The position numbers and the translations under genes were made by a program. A stretch of 64,000 nt of DNA from Dyadobacter luticola (lineage in GTDB: Bacteria > Bacteroidota > Bacteroidia > Cytophagales > Spirosomataceae), in contig NZ_VCEJ01000005.1 of NCBI RefSeq assembly GCF_005860805.1, positions 1,034,682 to 1,098,681 on the forward strand, given 5' to 3'. Shown here piece after piece: positions 8,158 to 16,156 of the stretch (positions are counted from its first letter, which is position 1; the number at the start of each line of letters is the position of its first letter). A model generated the notes under the pieces. The model made no database searches, was not told where the DNA came from, and saw only the letters and a list, made by a program, of their open reading frames with translations.

Positions 8158-8895
8158 TTACTTGGTTTTTGGGCGACAGTCCAGGTTATGAAAAGCAAAA
8201 ATTCGTAATACATTATTGCTGTTGAAACGGTTGCCTGCGGGTAACTGTTGAAACTGGTTCATGTAGCCAACCTGAATATTGAGACCCGTGGTAAATTGGT
8301 AGCCGAGCCCGAAGAACAACCGGTTCTGATCGAAAACATTGTAAGTAATTTCTTTGCCGGCATTGATATGAACTTCATCATTGAAGGCAAAGAAAAGCGT
8401 GTTAGGCTCAATAAAGTCGCGATTTAACGGCACCATCAGATTTAGAAGGTAGCGGAAACGGAAATTAAAGTTATATCCCTCTTGAAGCCGGTCGTTGGCA
8501 ATTTTTCGGTTAAACCGTTCTTCAACTCTTATCCATTGTTGCGTTTGCAATCGTTTTTGTCTGCTTGTCCAAAGAACCTGTTGCCATAATCGGTTTTCAG
8601 GACGTACGGTTTGAAGACCTGCTGCGGGGAAACTTCTTGCGTACGCATAACCTACCGTAAAACGAAGGTGATCATTGGCATAATAGGTAATACCTGGACG
8701 GATAATTTGAGTCGCCCACCTGTCAAGAAAGTCGGTGCGCCTTGCGTGCAGGTCGAGCCATACGCCCAATTTGTCGGTCAGCCTGGTCTGATTGAAATAC
8801 CCAAACCAGACGCCACTATGTTTGTTAACCTGCTTTTGAGCAGCCGCGGGGATCGAAAAAAGTAGAATGAGTTCTAGTAAATATTTTCTAATCAT
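8158..8895 (-). CDS. DUF2490 outer-membrane beta-barrel protein
   Basis: A 245-residue protein with a signal peptide (YLLELILLFSIPAAAQ) and alternating aromatic beta-strands typical of DUF2490: SGVWFGYFNQTRLTDKLGVW near the start and FAFHNLDCR at the C-terminus. DUF2490 proteins are predicted small outer-membrane barrels. It follows chrA by 12 bases on the same strand, so DUF1259, chrA and this gene probably form one operon. The interval 7923-8157 downstream contains only an unconvincing frame. Confidence 0.8.
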   Translation of the reverse strand: MIRKYLLELILLFSIPAAAQKQVNKHSGVWFGYFNQTRLTDKLGVWLDLHARRTDFLDRWATQIIRPGITYYANDHLRFTVGYAYARSFPAAGLQTVRPENRLWQQVLWTSRQKRLQTQQWIRVEERFNRKIANDRLQEGYNFNFRFRYLLNLMVPLNRDFIEPNTLFFAFNDEVHINAGKEITYNVFDQNRLFFGLGYQFTTGLNIQVGYMNQFQQLPAGNRFNSNNVLRIFAFHNLDCRPKTK

Positions 8896-8907
8896 TGAGA
8901 TAAACTT

Positions 8908-10128
8908 TTATAAATAGGTTTTCAGGCAATAGCCCACTATGGCCGCTGCCAGGATGATGTGAGGCTCTTGCAGCTTCTTGATATAAATTAAACCAAGAAT
9001 CGATGCCAAAGCAATAAGAGCGGATGTGATGTCAACAATCGAGCGCGTAGCAATAACAACGACCGATCCTACCAATGCGCCCACCACGGCTGCGGTAATG
9101 CCATCAACAAAAGCCTTAATGCTTTCATTTTTTGATATTTTCTTGAAATATGGAGCGGGCAATACAGTAAATACAAAGCAAGGCAGGAACACTCCCAGCG
9201 CCGCCACAATCGCACCTGCGAAACCGGAAACAAGAAAGCCAATGAATCCGACAGTGATGACCACGGGGCCGGGCGTGATCATTGCTACTGCGACTGAATC
9301 CAAAAACTGCTGCTCGTTAAGCCAGCCCATTTCACCGACGACTCCGGCTTGTAAAAAGGGAATAATGGCCAGGCCGCTGCCAAAAACAAATGCACCAGCC
9401 TCGGTAAAGAATACCGCGAGCTTCCAAAGCTTGTCACCATCAAACTCCCAGAAACCTGTTGTGATCAATAACACAATAGATAAAGAGGTAGACGGCTTTT
9501 TAATCCATTTTGGCGGCGCTTTAATGATCATGTAAACCAGCCCAAGAATAATAAAAAGCCAAACTTCTTCCCGCTGGGTTATTGCAGTGATCACTGCCAT
9601 TACAATAAAAAATAGCCACAGCAGCCACCGACTTTTGATCGCCGCGAATTCCAATTTGCTCACCGATTTGATAGTGAGCTTGTAGCAGCTTAGGGTAATG
9701 ATACCAATTACCGCTGAGCCGACGCCATAAAATACAGACTGCATCCAGGCCAGTCCACCGTACAGCTTATACGCCATTCCCAGCAGTACCACCATCACAA
9801 AAGATGGAAGCACGAAAGCAAGGCCGGTAAGGGTCGCTCCCAAAATCCCGTAATGGACGTATCCAAGATAAATGCCTAGCTGCGCAGCCAGGGGGCCGGG
9901 GGCCAGCTGCGCCAGCGCCAAACCCTCGCGGTACTCGTCCTCGGAAATCCACTTACGATCTTCCACCAGATCCCGGTGCATGTAGCCGATCAATGCTACC
10001 GGTCCACCAAAACCCAGTGTGCCAAGACGGAGAAAATACTTAGTTAAATCAGTTAAGCTATACTGTGCCGCATCCATTTTATCGTCAGTGGTTGGAATGT
10101 GATCTATCGGGGTTTTTTCCGAGGACAT
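8908..10128 (-). CDS. chrA: chromate transporter ChrA, two-domain form
   Basis: A long-chain CHR transporter of about 406 residues started at MSSEKTPIDHIP (10128); a later Met at 10077 would avoid overlap with the upstream gene, and the frame further up to 10179 runs in DUF1259 coding sequence. Both homologous halves are present, each with the family signature: LGTLGFGGPVALIGYMHRD with APGPLAAQ in the first, and FVFGSGLAIIPFLQ with TPGPVVI in the second, with about ten membrane helices. It should export chromate from the cytoplasm, or a related oxyanion. Since chromate enters through sulfate transport, its presence near sulfur genes is notable. The start overlaps DUF1259 by 44 bases. Confidence 0.9.
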   Translation of the reverse strand: MSSEKTPIDHIPTTDDKMDAAQYSLTDLTKYFLRLGTLGFGGPVALIGYMHRDLVEDRKWISEDEYREGLALAQLAPGPLAAQLGIYLGYVHYGILGATLTGLAFVLPSFVMVVLLGMAYKLYGGLAWMQSVFYGVGSAVIGIITLSCYKLTIKSVSKLEFAAIKSRWLLWLFFIVMAVITAITQREEVWLFIILGLVYMIIKAPPKWIKKPSTSLSIVLLITTGFWEFDGDKLWKLAVFFTEAGAFVFGSGLAIIPFLQAGVVGEMGWLNEQQFLDSVAVAMITPGPVVITVGFIGFLVSGFAGAIVAALGVFLPCFVFTVLPAPYFKKISKNESIKAFVDGITAAVVGALVGSVVVIATRSIVDITSALIALASILGLIYIKKLQEPHIILAAAIVGYCLKTYL

Positions 10129-11071
10129 CCAAAGCAGCACGAAAGCCGTTAGCAAGCTCTTCCGCAGCACCTTTTCCATAGTAATGAAGAAATATCATTC
10201 GCGGCTCTTCGTCGAGCATATGATTATGCACCGCTACTACTTCGAGCTTATGCTCACGCAAAACTTTGATAACCGAATTGACTTCGTGTCCAAGCATAGC
10301 GATATCGCCAGCAATATGAGCGTTTGTCTTTGTGCCTGCGAAACTGGCCCACGAATTCAAACCAATCGCAGCTGTCATTTCAGCGCCCATCGACATAATA
10401 GTCAGATCCTGCCGGCCCACTGTGTACTTGTAAGTTGGTCCGTTCACGACGCCGGTATTTTTAACGATTGCGTCCAGTGCGGCTATGTCAAAGATGTCTT
10501 TGGCTGTTTGGGACGCTGGGGCTGATGGAGCCGGCTGGTTAGCTGGTGCAATTTTGGCATCCTTGATAGCTAGTGCAAACTTTCTGGCAAGTTCGGCAGG
10601 AGTTCCCATGCCATGGAAATGCATATAAAATATGCGCGGCTCCTCATAAAAAAAGTGGTTATGAATTGCCCCGACTTCCAGACCAGCCGCCTGTGCGGCC
10701 GAAATCAGCGGATTAACTTCCTCTTGGAGCAGCACAGTGTCGCTCATTAGTACCGCTGCCTTCCCGTCAACGGTTTTTTTGATCGAAACCCAGCCGCCAA
10801 ATCCGAAGGAAATCGGAACGCTTTCGGATTTGATTGCGATTTTAAGGTCGTTTCTTGGAAGGGCGATCGTATGCACCGCCTGGGCTTCATTGTAAGTGCC
10901 TTTTTTGCCGATCGCACTCTCAATAGCAGCGATCTCCTCCGCAGATAACGGAGGTGTTTTCATGGGGGCTCCATTAGCCGATGTAACGTACAAGCCGGTT
11001 AGTCCAGCTGTCGCCGCCATCGATGTTGCTCCGAGCCATGCTCTTCTCGAGATAAGTGTTTGCTTTTCCAT
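10085..11071 (-). CDS. DUF1259 (LppY/LpqO-like) secreted protein, two-repeat
   Basis: A 328-residue exported protein starting MEKQTLISRRAWLG. The N-terminus carries a twin-arginine-like signal (SRRAWLGATSMAATAGLTG). The mature part holds two repeats, each with a His-rich motif: AIHNHFFYEEPRIFYMHFHG (about residue 150) and AVHNHMLDEEPRMIFLHYYG (about residue 295), the hallmark of DUF1259. The His clusters suggest metal binding; no enzyme activity is established. It heads the probable DUF1259-chrA-DUF2490 operon. Confidence 0.85.
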   Translation of the reverse strand: MEKQTLISRRAWLGATSMAATAGLTGLYVTSANGAPMKTPPLSAEEIAAIESAIGKKGTYNEAQAVHTIALPRNDLKIAIKSESVPISFGFGGWVSIKKTVDGKAAVLMSDTVLLQEEVNPLISAAQAAGLEVGAIHNHFFYEEPRIFYMHFHGMGTPAELARKFALAIKDAKIAPANQPAPSAPASQTAKDIFDIAALDAIVKNTGVVNGPTYKYTVGRQDLTIMSMGAEMTAAIGLNSWASFAGTKTNAHIAGDIAMLGHEVNSVIKVLREHKLEVVAVHNHMLDEEPRMIFLHYYGKGAAEELANGFRAALDVLGKNPDRSHSNH

Positions 11072-11504
11072 TCTATAATAATGTGGTTGACGTTGCAATA
11101 CTATCAAACCCATTATTTAGAAAATAGAACAGAAATAACTCGTTTGTACGGAGATTACTTTTTGGTCAAAGATTTCCTAAATGCCGACGGATTTTGTCTT
11201 GTGTGTTGGTTAAAAATGCAGTTGAAATGGCTTTGATCCGAAAAACATGGTCTATTTTCGGGCGTTCCCGAGTAATCCATTTCATCGAACGTGTTTGCAA
11301 TGTTGGTATGCTGTGAAGATCGTCAAAGTGCAGAACATAAGATCCGCGAGACCAAGCCGATCATATAAGAAGGCCGAAATTCGAGAACTTTTACCCATTA
11401 TCTTGACGCGCAGGGCGAAGATTTTGAGCGAAGATCCTAGTGGATTAGCAGGAGTTCAATGACGCCCTGAACGTATCCTCTGGACGTCCCAATAGAGAAT
11501 TAAA
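11072..11504. other. intergenic, no gene seen
   Basis: About 430 bases between the divergent DUF1259 start and the end of the IS1595-type fragment. A 71-codon frame on the plus strand (11247-11462) has no recognisable protein character. No tRNA, hairpin terminator or repeat was seen. It probably holds the DUF1259 promoter and decayed sequence. Confidence 0.4.
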
Positions 11505-11945
11505 TTAAAAATTGTCGTGAACATCAACTCGTTTGTGTCCAGCCATGCTTGCTATTTCCAGGAAAGTGATCAGGAGAGCATTCCGCTCTGATAGGGATAA
11601 ATGCACGCGGATTCTCCGGAGAAAATCGTATAGCGGTTCGCTGTATTTGTGCTCGGTATGGCGCTGAAATTCGGAAATCGAAAGGTTGGTCTGATCTTTC
11701 AACAGGTGCAAAGCGGTAAAAAAATACCATATTGGCAGTTTGCTTCCTTCCAGTAGTGTGCCGCTTTGCAAGGTTGTACGGAACCGGCACATTTTACATT
11801 GAAATTGGTGTTTCGATGCAAGCCAGTAATGATCTGTGTGACCACATTTTTTGCACGTAATTCCCTTCTGTAACCGATATTTTTTGAAAGCCTCGATGGC
11901 GAGGTTCTCATTACGGTAAATTTTCAAAGCATCCTGAACTGACAT
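11505..11945 (-). CDS. IS1595-type transposase N-terminal (zinc ribbon) protein without DDE core
   Basis: The 146-residue product has the N-terminal zinc ribbon of IS1595/ISXO2-like transposases (CKKC near residue 34, CKMC near residue 53) followed by the helical segment SGTLLEGSKLPIWYFFTALHLL. The catalytic domain that should start near residue 120 (the VDETYIGG block in the intact transposase at 54847) is absent; the protein instead ends in a helical tail. It is either a remnant of an IS1595 element or a domesticated DNA-binding protein. It faces away from the encapsulin operon, and the shared palindromic site at 11989-12008 lies between them. Confidence 0.65.
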   Translation of the reverse strand: MSVQDALKIYRNENLAIEAFKKYRLQKGITCKKCGHTDHYWLASKHQFQCKMCRFRTTLQSGTLLEGSKLPIWYFFTALHLLKDQTNLSISEFQRHTEHKYSEPLYDFLRRIRVHLSLSERNALLITFLEIASMAGHKRVDVHDNF

Positions 11946-11988
11946 AACGGATAATTCAACTGGGCGTCAAAACATGTTTTTTGTAAAA

Positions 11989-12008
11989 ATATAAACTCTA
12001 TCGGATTA
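11989..12008. promoter_or_regulatory. AT-rich regulatory site shared with other sulfur loci
   Basis: ATATAAACTCTATCGGATTA. Twelve bases (TATAAACTCTAT) are identical to the site at 17149-17167 before the rhodanese-sulfatase operon, and similar sites occur at 30640-30658 and 33448-33466. It lies about 315 bases upstream of the encapsulin start and 43 bases upstream of the oppositely oriented IS1595-type gene. Downstream, TATATTTT (12015-12022) is a near-match to a -7 box. I infer an operator of a sulfur-responsive regulator. Confidence 0.45.
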
Positions 12009-12062
12009 GTATATTATATTTTTTTTAGTTGGTATGAAAGCAAATTGCAAATTCTATAAATC

Positions 12063-12083
12063 CTACCATTTATATAGTGGTAG
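12063..12083. promoter_or_regulatory. hairpin in the encapsulin leader region
   Basis: CTACCA at 12063-12068 pairs with TGGTAG at 12078-12083. It lies between the upstream regulatory site and the encapsulin gene. No T-run follows, so it is not a typical terminator. A 20-codon frame (12034-12096, MKANCKFYKSYHLY...) spans it, with no sign of being translated. Confidence 0.3.
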
Positions 12084-12273
12084 TGACCAAAGATAGATTG
12101 GTTGGTTCGTTCTTCTATCTGATCTTCGCAGAAGAATTTTATGTGAATTGTCGCCGGTTTAGTAAAATGTTCTGTTTCAAAAAAATTAGGTACGGGCAAA
12201 TAGAAAGCCCGGTGGTACGCTACCCGATTTTCAAATAACGGCAAACGTAATTGAACTAAGTTGCGTGTTAAAA

Positions 12274-12295
12274 ACCGCATCGCATGAGATGCGGT
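12274..12295 (+). promoter_or_regulatory. strong hairpin just upstream of the encapsulin gene
   Basis: ACCGCATC (12274-12281) pairs perfectly with GATGCGGT (12288-12295) around the loop GCATGA. It ends 27 bases before the encapsulin ATG and is followed by AT-rich sequence without a run of T, so it could be a 5' stabilising or regulatory mRNA structure rather than a terminator. The ATG at 12284 lies inside this hairpin and is rejected as the gene start. Confidence 0.5.
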
Positions 12296-12322
12296 AACGT
12301 ACTTATTTTTATAAACATAAAA

Positions 12323-13243
12323 ATGGCAAAACAGAACACACAACAAACCGCGCTGGGTGATGTAGCCGCCCGGCAGCTGGCCATTGCGACACGCACCGTT
12401 CCGCAGATGGTAGCGATCACGCCGCGATGGCTTACGCATTTACTGCAATGGATACCCGTCGAATCGGGTGTGTACAGGCTTAACAAGGTAAAAGATGGGA
12501 GTGTGGCGGAAGTGGATTGTTCGGGCCGTGATGAGCGGGAGCTGCCGCATACTTTTATTGATTATGTTGAAAATCCGCGCGAATACAACCTCACGGCCGT
12601 GAATACGGTGCTGGATGTGCATACGCGCGTTTCGGATTTGTACAGCAAACCTTACAACCAGATCAGCGAGCAGCTCCGCCTGACCATTGAGAGCATCAAG
12701 GAGCGCCAGGAAAGTGAGTTGATCAATAATGGAGAGTACGGATTATTGAGCAGCATCGCCGATTCGCAGCGCATTTCTACCCGGCTCGGCCCGCCTACGC
12801 CGGACGATCTGGACGAACTGATCACAAAAGTCTGGAAGGAACCTGGTTTCTTTTTATTACATCCCAAGGCCATCGCCGCGTTTGGTCGTGAGTGTACGCG
12901 CAAAGGTGTGCCACCACCGACGGCTTCGTTTTTCGGCTCGCAATTTATTACGTGGAGAGGTATCCCGCTGTTCCCATCCGACAAAGTGCCTATCGAAAAT
13001 GGCAAAACGAAGATCCTTTTGATCCGGACAGGGGAGAGCCGTCAGGGCGTGGTGGGATTGTATCAGCCGGGCTTGCCAGGTGAGCAGTCGCCGGGACTTT
13101 CAGTGCGATTTATGGGAATTAATGATAAAGCCATTGCTTCATATCTGGTATCGCTTTATTGCTCGCTCGCGGTGCTGGTTGAAGATGCGATTGCGGTCCT
13201 GGAAGATGTAGATATCAATAATTACCATGAGTACAAATATTAA
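12323..13243 (+). CDS. family 2A encapsulin shell protein
   Basis: A 306-residue HK97-fold protein of the family 2A encapsulins (SrpI type). Recognised features are the N-terminal arm with AARQLAIATRTVPQMVAITP, the ITPRWLTHLLQWIPVESGVYRLNKV segment in split blocks, and the P-domain helix region FGRECTRKGVPPPTASFFGSQ. Such proteins self-assemble into icosahedral cytoplasmic shells of about 25 nm that enclose cysteine desulfurase; in Acinetobacter the compartment stores elemental sulfur. The ATG at 12323 follows an AT-rich leader (taaacataaaa) and gives the N-terminus usual for the family; the longer frame from 12284 starts in a hairpin. It overlaps the desulfurase start by 17 bases, implying coupled translation of shell and cargo. 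Confidence 0.93.
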   Translation: MAKQNTQQTALGDVAARQLAIATRTVPQMVAITPRWLTHLLQWIPVESGVYRLNKVKDGSVAEVDCSGRDERELPHTFIDYVENPREYNLTAVNTVLDVHTRVSDLYSKPYNQISEQLRLTIESIKERQESELINNGEYGLLSSIADSQRISTRLGPPTPDDLDELITKVWKEPGFFLLHPKAIAAFGRECTRKGVPPPTASFFGSQFITWRGIPLFPSDKVPIENGKTKILLIRTGESRQGVVGLYQPGLPGEQSPGLSVRFMGINDKAIASYLVSLYCSLAVLVEDAIAVLEDVDINNYHEYKY

Positions 13244-15281
13244 TGTACCTCAGCCCGGCGATGGAATTTCCGGTTTGCCGGATGTGCATGAGATTGAAAA
13301 TCTGGCGAACGAACTTTTTAAATTGTTGCCCAACGAAGTTCCCGCAGCCAATTTTTCACCCGATCTGGACGATCATCCGCGGCTGCAAAAGTCGCTGAAC
13401 CTCGTCCATGAGCGTCTGCCGTCACTTTTTAATAAAAGTCAAGACACAGGTTTCGGTCAAAGCTTCGATGCGGCTAACCCGCCGACCAGTTTCCCAGATC
13501 CGCATTTTACGGGCGGGAGCAGCCGGGTTTCGGGTCTGGGTGCGTCGCCTTCGGGCGTCCAAAAGGACAGTCAGGTGAGTCCGGCTGCAGCCCAGGCCTC
13601 GGTGCCGAATGGTGTTTATGGCACCAGGTCACAGTCGGGCATTACATCTGCCGCGCCGGGCATCAGTCGACCGTCAACGGGCGAGAACCATCTTGACCTG
13701 AGCAAGACCGGTATCGAGAGCTCGCATTTGCATGGTTTTGAAACGGGGCTCGGGCATGTCCCGCAATCGGAAGCTGGCAGCGGCGTTTCGCCGTCAGTGG
13801 AGCGTCACGGACCCAGTTATGCCAAGGCATTTCCGCAGTCGCGCGACACTGCTTACGAACCTAGTGTGGACAAGCTGTGGTCGACATTGACGACTTTTAA
13901 AAGTACACCCCAACTGCCTTCAACGGGCGGGCTGGAAGGTGCGGGCTACTACTTTTTGCAGGGCGCGGGTTTTCAGGGGAATGATCCGTTTGGCTATAAT
14001 CCCGTCAAAAGTTCGCAGCTGAATGGTGCCTCGTTCCCACATTTGGGCGGTAAATCGAAGTCTTTTTTCGATGTAAATCAGGTCCGGAAAGACTTCCCGA
14101 TTTTGCAGGAAAAAGTCAATGGCAAACCGCTGATCTGGTTTGATAATGCGGCCACGACGCAGAAACCGCAGTCGGTGATTGATCGCGTGGCCTATTTTTA
14201 CCAGCACGAAAATTCCAATATTCACCGCGCCGCCCACGAGCTGGCCGCCCGCGCAACCGATGCCTACGAAAGTGCCCGGGAGAAGACACGCGCGTTCCTG
14301 AATGCACGCTCCGTGAATGAGGTAATCTTCGTACGCGGCGCGACGGAGGCCATTAACCTGGTTGCCAAAACCTGGGGTGATGAAAACCTGCATGCAGGCG
14401 ACGAAATCATCCTCAGCAATCTCGAACATCACGCCAACATTGTCCCCTGGCAGCAGCTCGCCTGGCGAAAAAACCTGAAAATCCGCGTGATCCCGGTAGA
14501 CGACAGCGGGCAGATTTTGCTGCATGAATATGCAAAGCTGCTCAATGCCAGGACGAGGCTGGTATCGTTTACGCAGGTTTCCAATGCATTGGGAACGGTT
14601 ACGCCGGCCAAACAGATTGTGGAAATGGCGCATGCCGCCGGGGCCAGAGTGCTGGTCGATGGTGCGCAGTCGGTTTCCCATTTGCGCACCGATGTGCAGG
14701 CTTTGAACGCGGATTGGTTTGTATTTTCGGGGCATAAGGTTTTTGGTCCGACGGGCATTGGTGTTTTGTATGGAAAAGAAGAACTACTGAACGATACCCA
14801 ACCATGGCAGGGCGGGGGCAATATGATCGAAGACGTGACTTTTGAACACACCCGTTTTCACAAATCGCCCAACCGTTTCGAAGCTGGAACGGGCAACATT
14901 GCAGACGCAGTCGGGCTAGGCGCGGCGATTGATTACGTCAACAAAATCGGCATTGACGCCATTTATCAGTACGAACATTATCTAGTGCAATACGCAACTG
15001 GCTTGTTGAAAAACATTCCCGGCCTGCGCCAGATCGGCACGGCTGACGACAAGGCATCAGTTTTGTCCTTTGTTTTTGAAGGCTATAAAACCGAAGAAGT
15101 AGGCGATGCGCTCAACAAGGAAGGCATCGCAGTCCGATCCGGCCACCACTGCGCCCAGCCGATTTTGCGGCGTTTTGGCGTGGAAACAACCGTGCGGCCA
15201 TCGCTGGCTTTCTACAATACCACTTCGGAGATTGATGTTTTGGTTGAGACGTTGTATCGGTTGAGAAAAGCAAAATATTAA
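13227..15281 (+). CDS. encapsulin-associated cysteine desulfurase (SufS-like) with long N-terminal cargo domain
   Basis: A 684-residue protein in two parts. Residues about 280-684 are a class V aminotransferase-fold desulfurase of the SufS/CsdA type: the PLP-binding Lys504 (FSGHKVFGPTG), the His/Asn contacts (LSNLEHHANIV), and the persulfide Cys642 (RSGHHCAQPIL). It converts cysteine to alanine and an enzyme-bound persulfide. Residues 1-279 are rich in Gly, Ser, Pro and Gln with little predicted structure and replace the short N-terminus of ordinary SufS (about 405 residues). In family 2A systems this disordered segment directs the enzyme into the shell. The gene overlaps the encapsulin gene by 17 bases and precedes serine O-acetyltransferase. 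Transport of product and the final sulfur form are inferred from other species. Confidence 0.95.
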   Translation: MSTNINVPQPGDGISGLPDVHEIENLANELFKLLPNEVPAANFSPDLDDHPRLQKSLNLVHERLPSLFNKSQDTGFGQSFDAANPPTSFPDPHFTGGSSRVSGLGASPSGVQKDSQVSPAAAQASVPNGVYGTRSQSGITSAAPGISRPSTGENHLDLSKTGIESSHLHGFETGLGHVPQSEAGSGVSPSVERHGPSYAKAFPQSRDTAYEPSVDKLWSTLTTFKSTPQLPSTGGLEGAGYYFLQGAGFQGNDPFGYNPVKSSQLNGASFPHLGGKSKSFFDVNQVRKDFPILQEKVNGKPLIWFDNAATTQKPQSVIDRVAYFYQHENSNIHRAAHELAARATDAYESAREKTRAFLNARSVNEVIFVRGATEAINLVAKTWGDENLHAGDEIILSNLEHHANIVPWQQLAWRKNLKIRVIPVDDSGQILLHEYAKLLNARTRLVSFTQVSNALGTVTPAKQIVEMAHAAGARVLVDGAQSVSHLRTDVQALNADWFVFSGHKVFGPTGIGVLYGKEELLNDTQPWQGGGNMIEDVTFEHTRFHKSPNRFEAGTGNIADAVGLGAAIDYVNKIGIDAIYQYEHYLVQYATGLLKNIPGLRQIGTADDKASVLSFVFEGYKTEEVGDALNKEGIAVRSGHHCAQPILRRFGVETTVRPSLAFYNTTSEIDVLVETLYRLRKAKY

Positions 15282-15336
15282 TCGATATAGCCTGTCAGAA
15301 AAGGTGCAGCGCACCGCAATAGTTATAGCCGAAACG

Positions 15337-16155
15337 ATGAAAAACCTGAATACCCGTTCTCTGATCAGCCTTTTAAAGGAAACCCATAATGCCGAATGGG
15401 AAGCCACGCCTTCGTCAGTAGATGCGATCGCGTGGCTTGACGGGCTATTACAGTTCCTCTTTCCAAGCAACCATTTGCCCAAAAGCAGCGCATATGAGGG
15501 AATTTTGAAGAAAAATCAGATTGACCTGGAAAATATCCTGCTGAGTTATCTCGAACCGTCAGGGATCGATATTGACGAGGTGGTTTACAGTTTTTACAGT
15601 GCCCTGGAAGAAATCTATCAAAGCCTGCGGCTGGATGCGGCAAAAATCAATGAATACGATCCAGCTTCACACAGCATTAATGAGGTAATCGTTTCTTACC
15701 CAGGTTTCTACGCCATTGCTGTTTACAGACTTGCCAATCGATTGGTAAAACTTGGAATCCCGGTTTTACCGAGAATCCTCTGTGAATATGCGCACGGCAA
15801 AACGGGTGTCGATATTCACCCAAGTGCGGAAATCGGCGTCCCGTTTATGATCGATCATGGTACGGGCATCGTGATCGGCGCGACTACGGTGATCGGGAAA
15901 AACGTAAGCATTTACCAGGGGGTTACTTTGGGAGCGTTGCAGGTTGCGAAAAGTCTGGCACAAACCAAGCGCCACCCGACCGTCGAAGACAATGTGATCA
16001 TTTACGCCCGCACCACGATTTTGGGCGGCGACACGGTGATTGGCAAAAACAGCATTATCGGCGGTAGTGTCTTTTTAACAAAAAGCGTTGAGCCCAACTC
16101 ACAGGTTTTCAACACGCACCAGCTGAGGATTGTGCAGAAGGAGGATGTGGTATAA
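15337..16155 (+). CDS. serine O-acetyltransferase
   Basis: A 272-residue EpsC/CysE-type enzyme that makes O-acetylserine, the carbon skeleton for cysteine, from serine and acetyl-CoA. The N-terminal helical domain is followed by the left-handed beta-helix with hexapeptide repeats, including the catalytic His region GVPFMIDHGTGIVIGATTVI (about residue 180) and IGGSVFLTKSV. I use the ATG at 15337 (MKNLNTRSLISLL), 55 bases after the desulfurase stop. Its place in the operon fits known family 2A loci: it boosts cysteine supply to the encapsulated desulfurase. It ends one base before the convergent nucleotidyltransferase gene, leaving no room for a separate terminator. Confidence 0.92.
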   Translation: MKNLNTRSLISLLKETHNAEWEATPSSVDAIAWLDGLLQFLFPSNHLPKSSAYEGILKKNQIDLENILLSYLEPSGIDIDEVVYSFYSALEEIYQSLRLDAAKINEYDPASHSINEVIVSYPGFYAIAVYRLANRLVKLGIPVLPRILCEYAHGKTGVDIHPSAEIGVPFMIDHGTGIVIGATTVIGKNVSIYQGVTLGALQVAKSLAQTKRHPTVEDNVIIYARTTILGGDTVIGKNSIIGGSVFLTKSVEPNSQVFNTHQLRIVQKEDVV

Positions 16156-16156
16156 G

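Noticed and set aside
7983..8213. 76-codon minus-strand frame after DUF2490
   Set aside because: It overlaps the DUF2490 end by 56 bases and has no signal, motif or recognisable start context.
12180..12240. Possible SAM-I (S-box) or SAM-II riboswitch before the encapsulin operon
   Set aside because: A GGGC...GCCCGG stem looks like part of an S-box, but the upstream conserved core and the rest of the aptamer are missing, and no GCTAAA of SAM-II is present.
12284..12322. Upstream ATG for encapsulin (MRCGNVLIFINIK)
   Set aside because: It is inside a hairpin and adds residues absent from the family; ATG 12323 gives the usual N-terminus.
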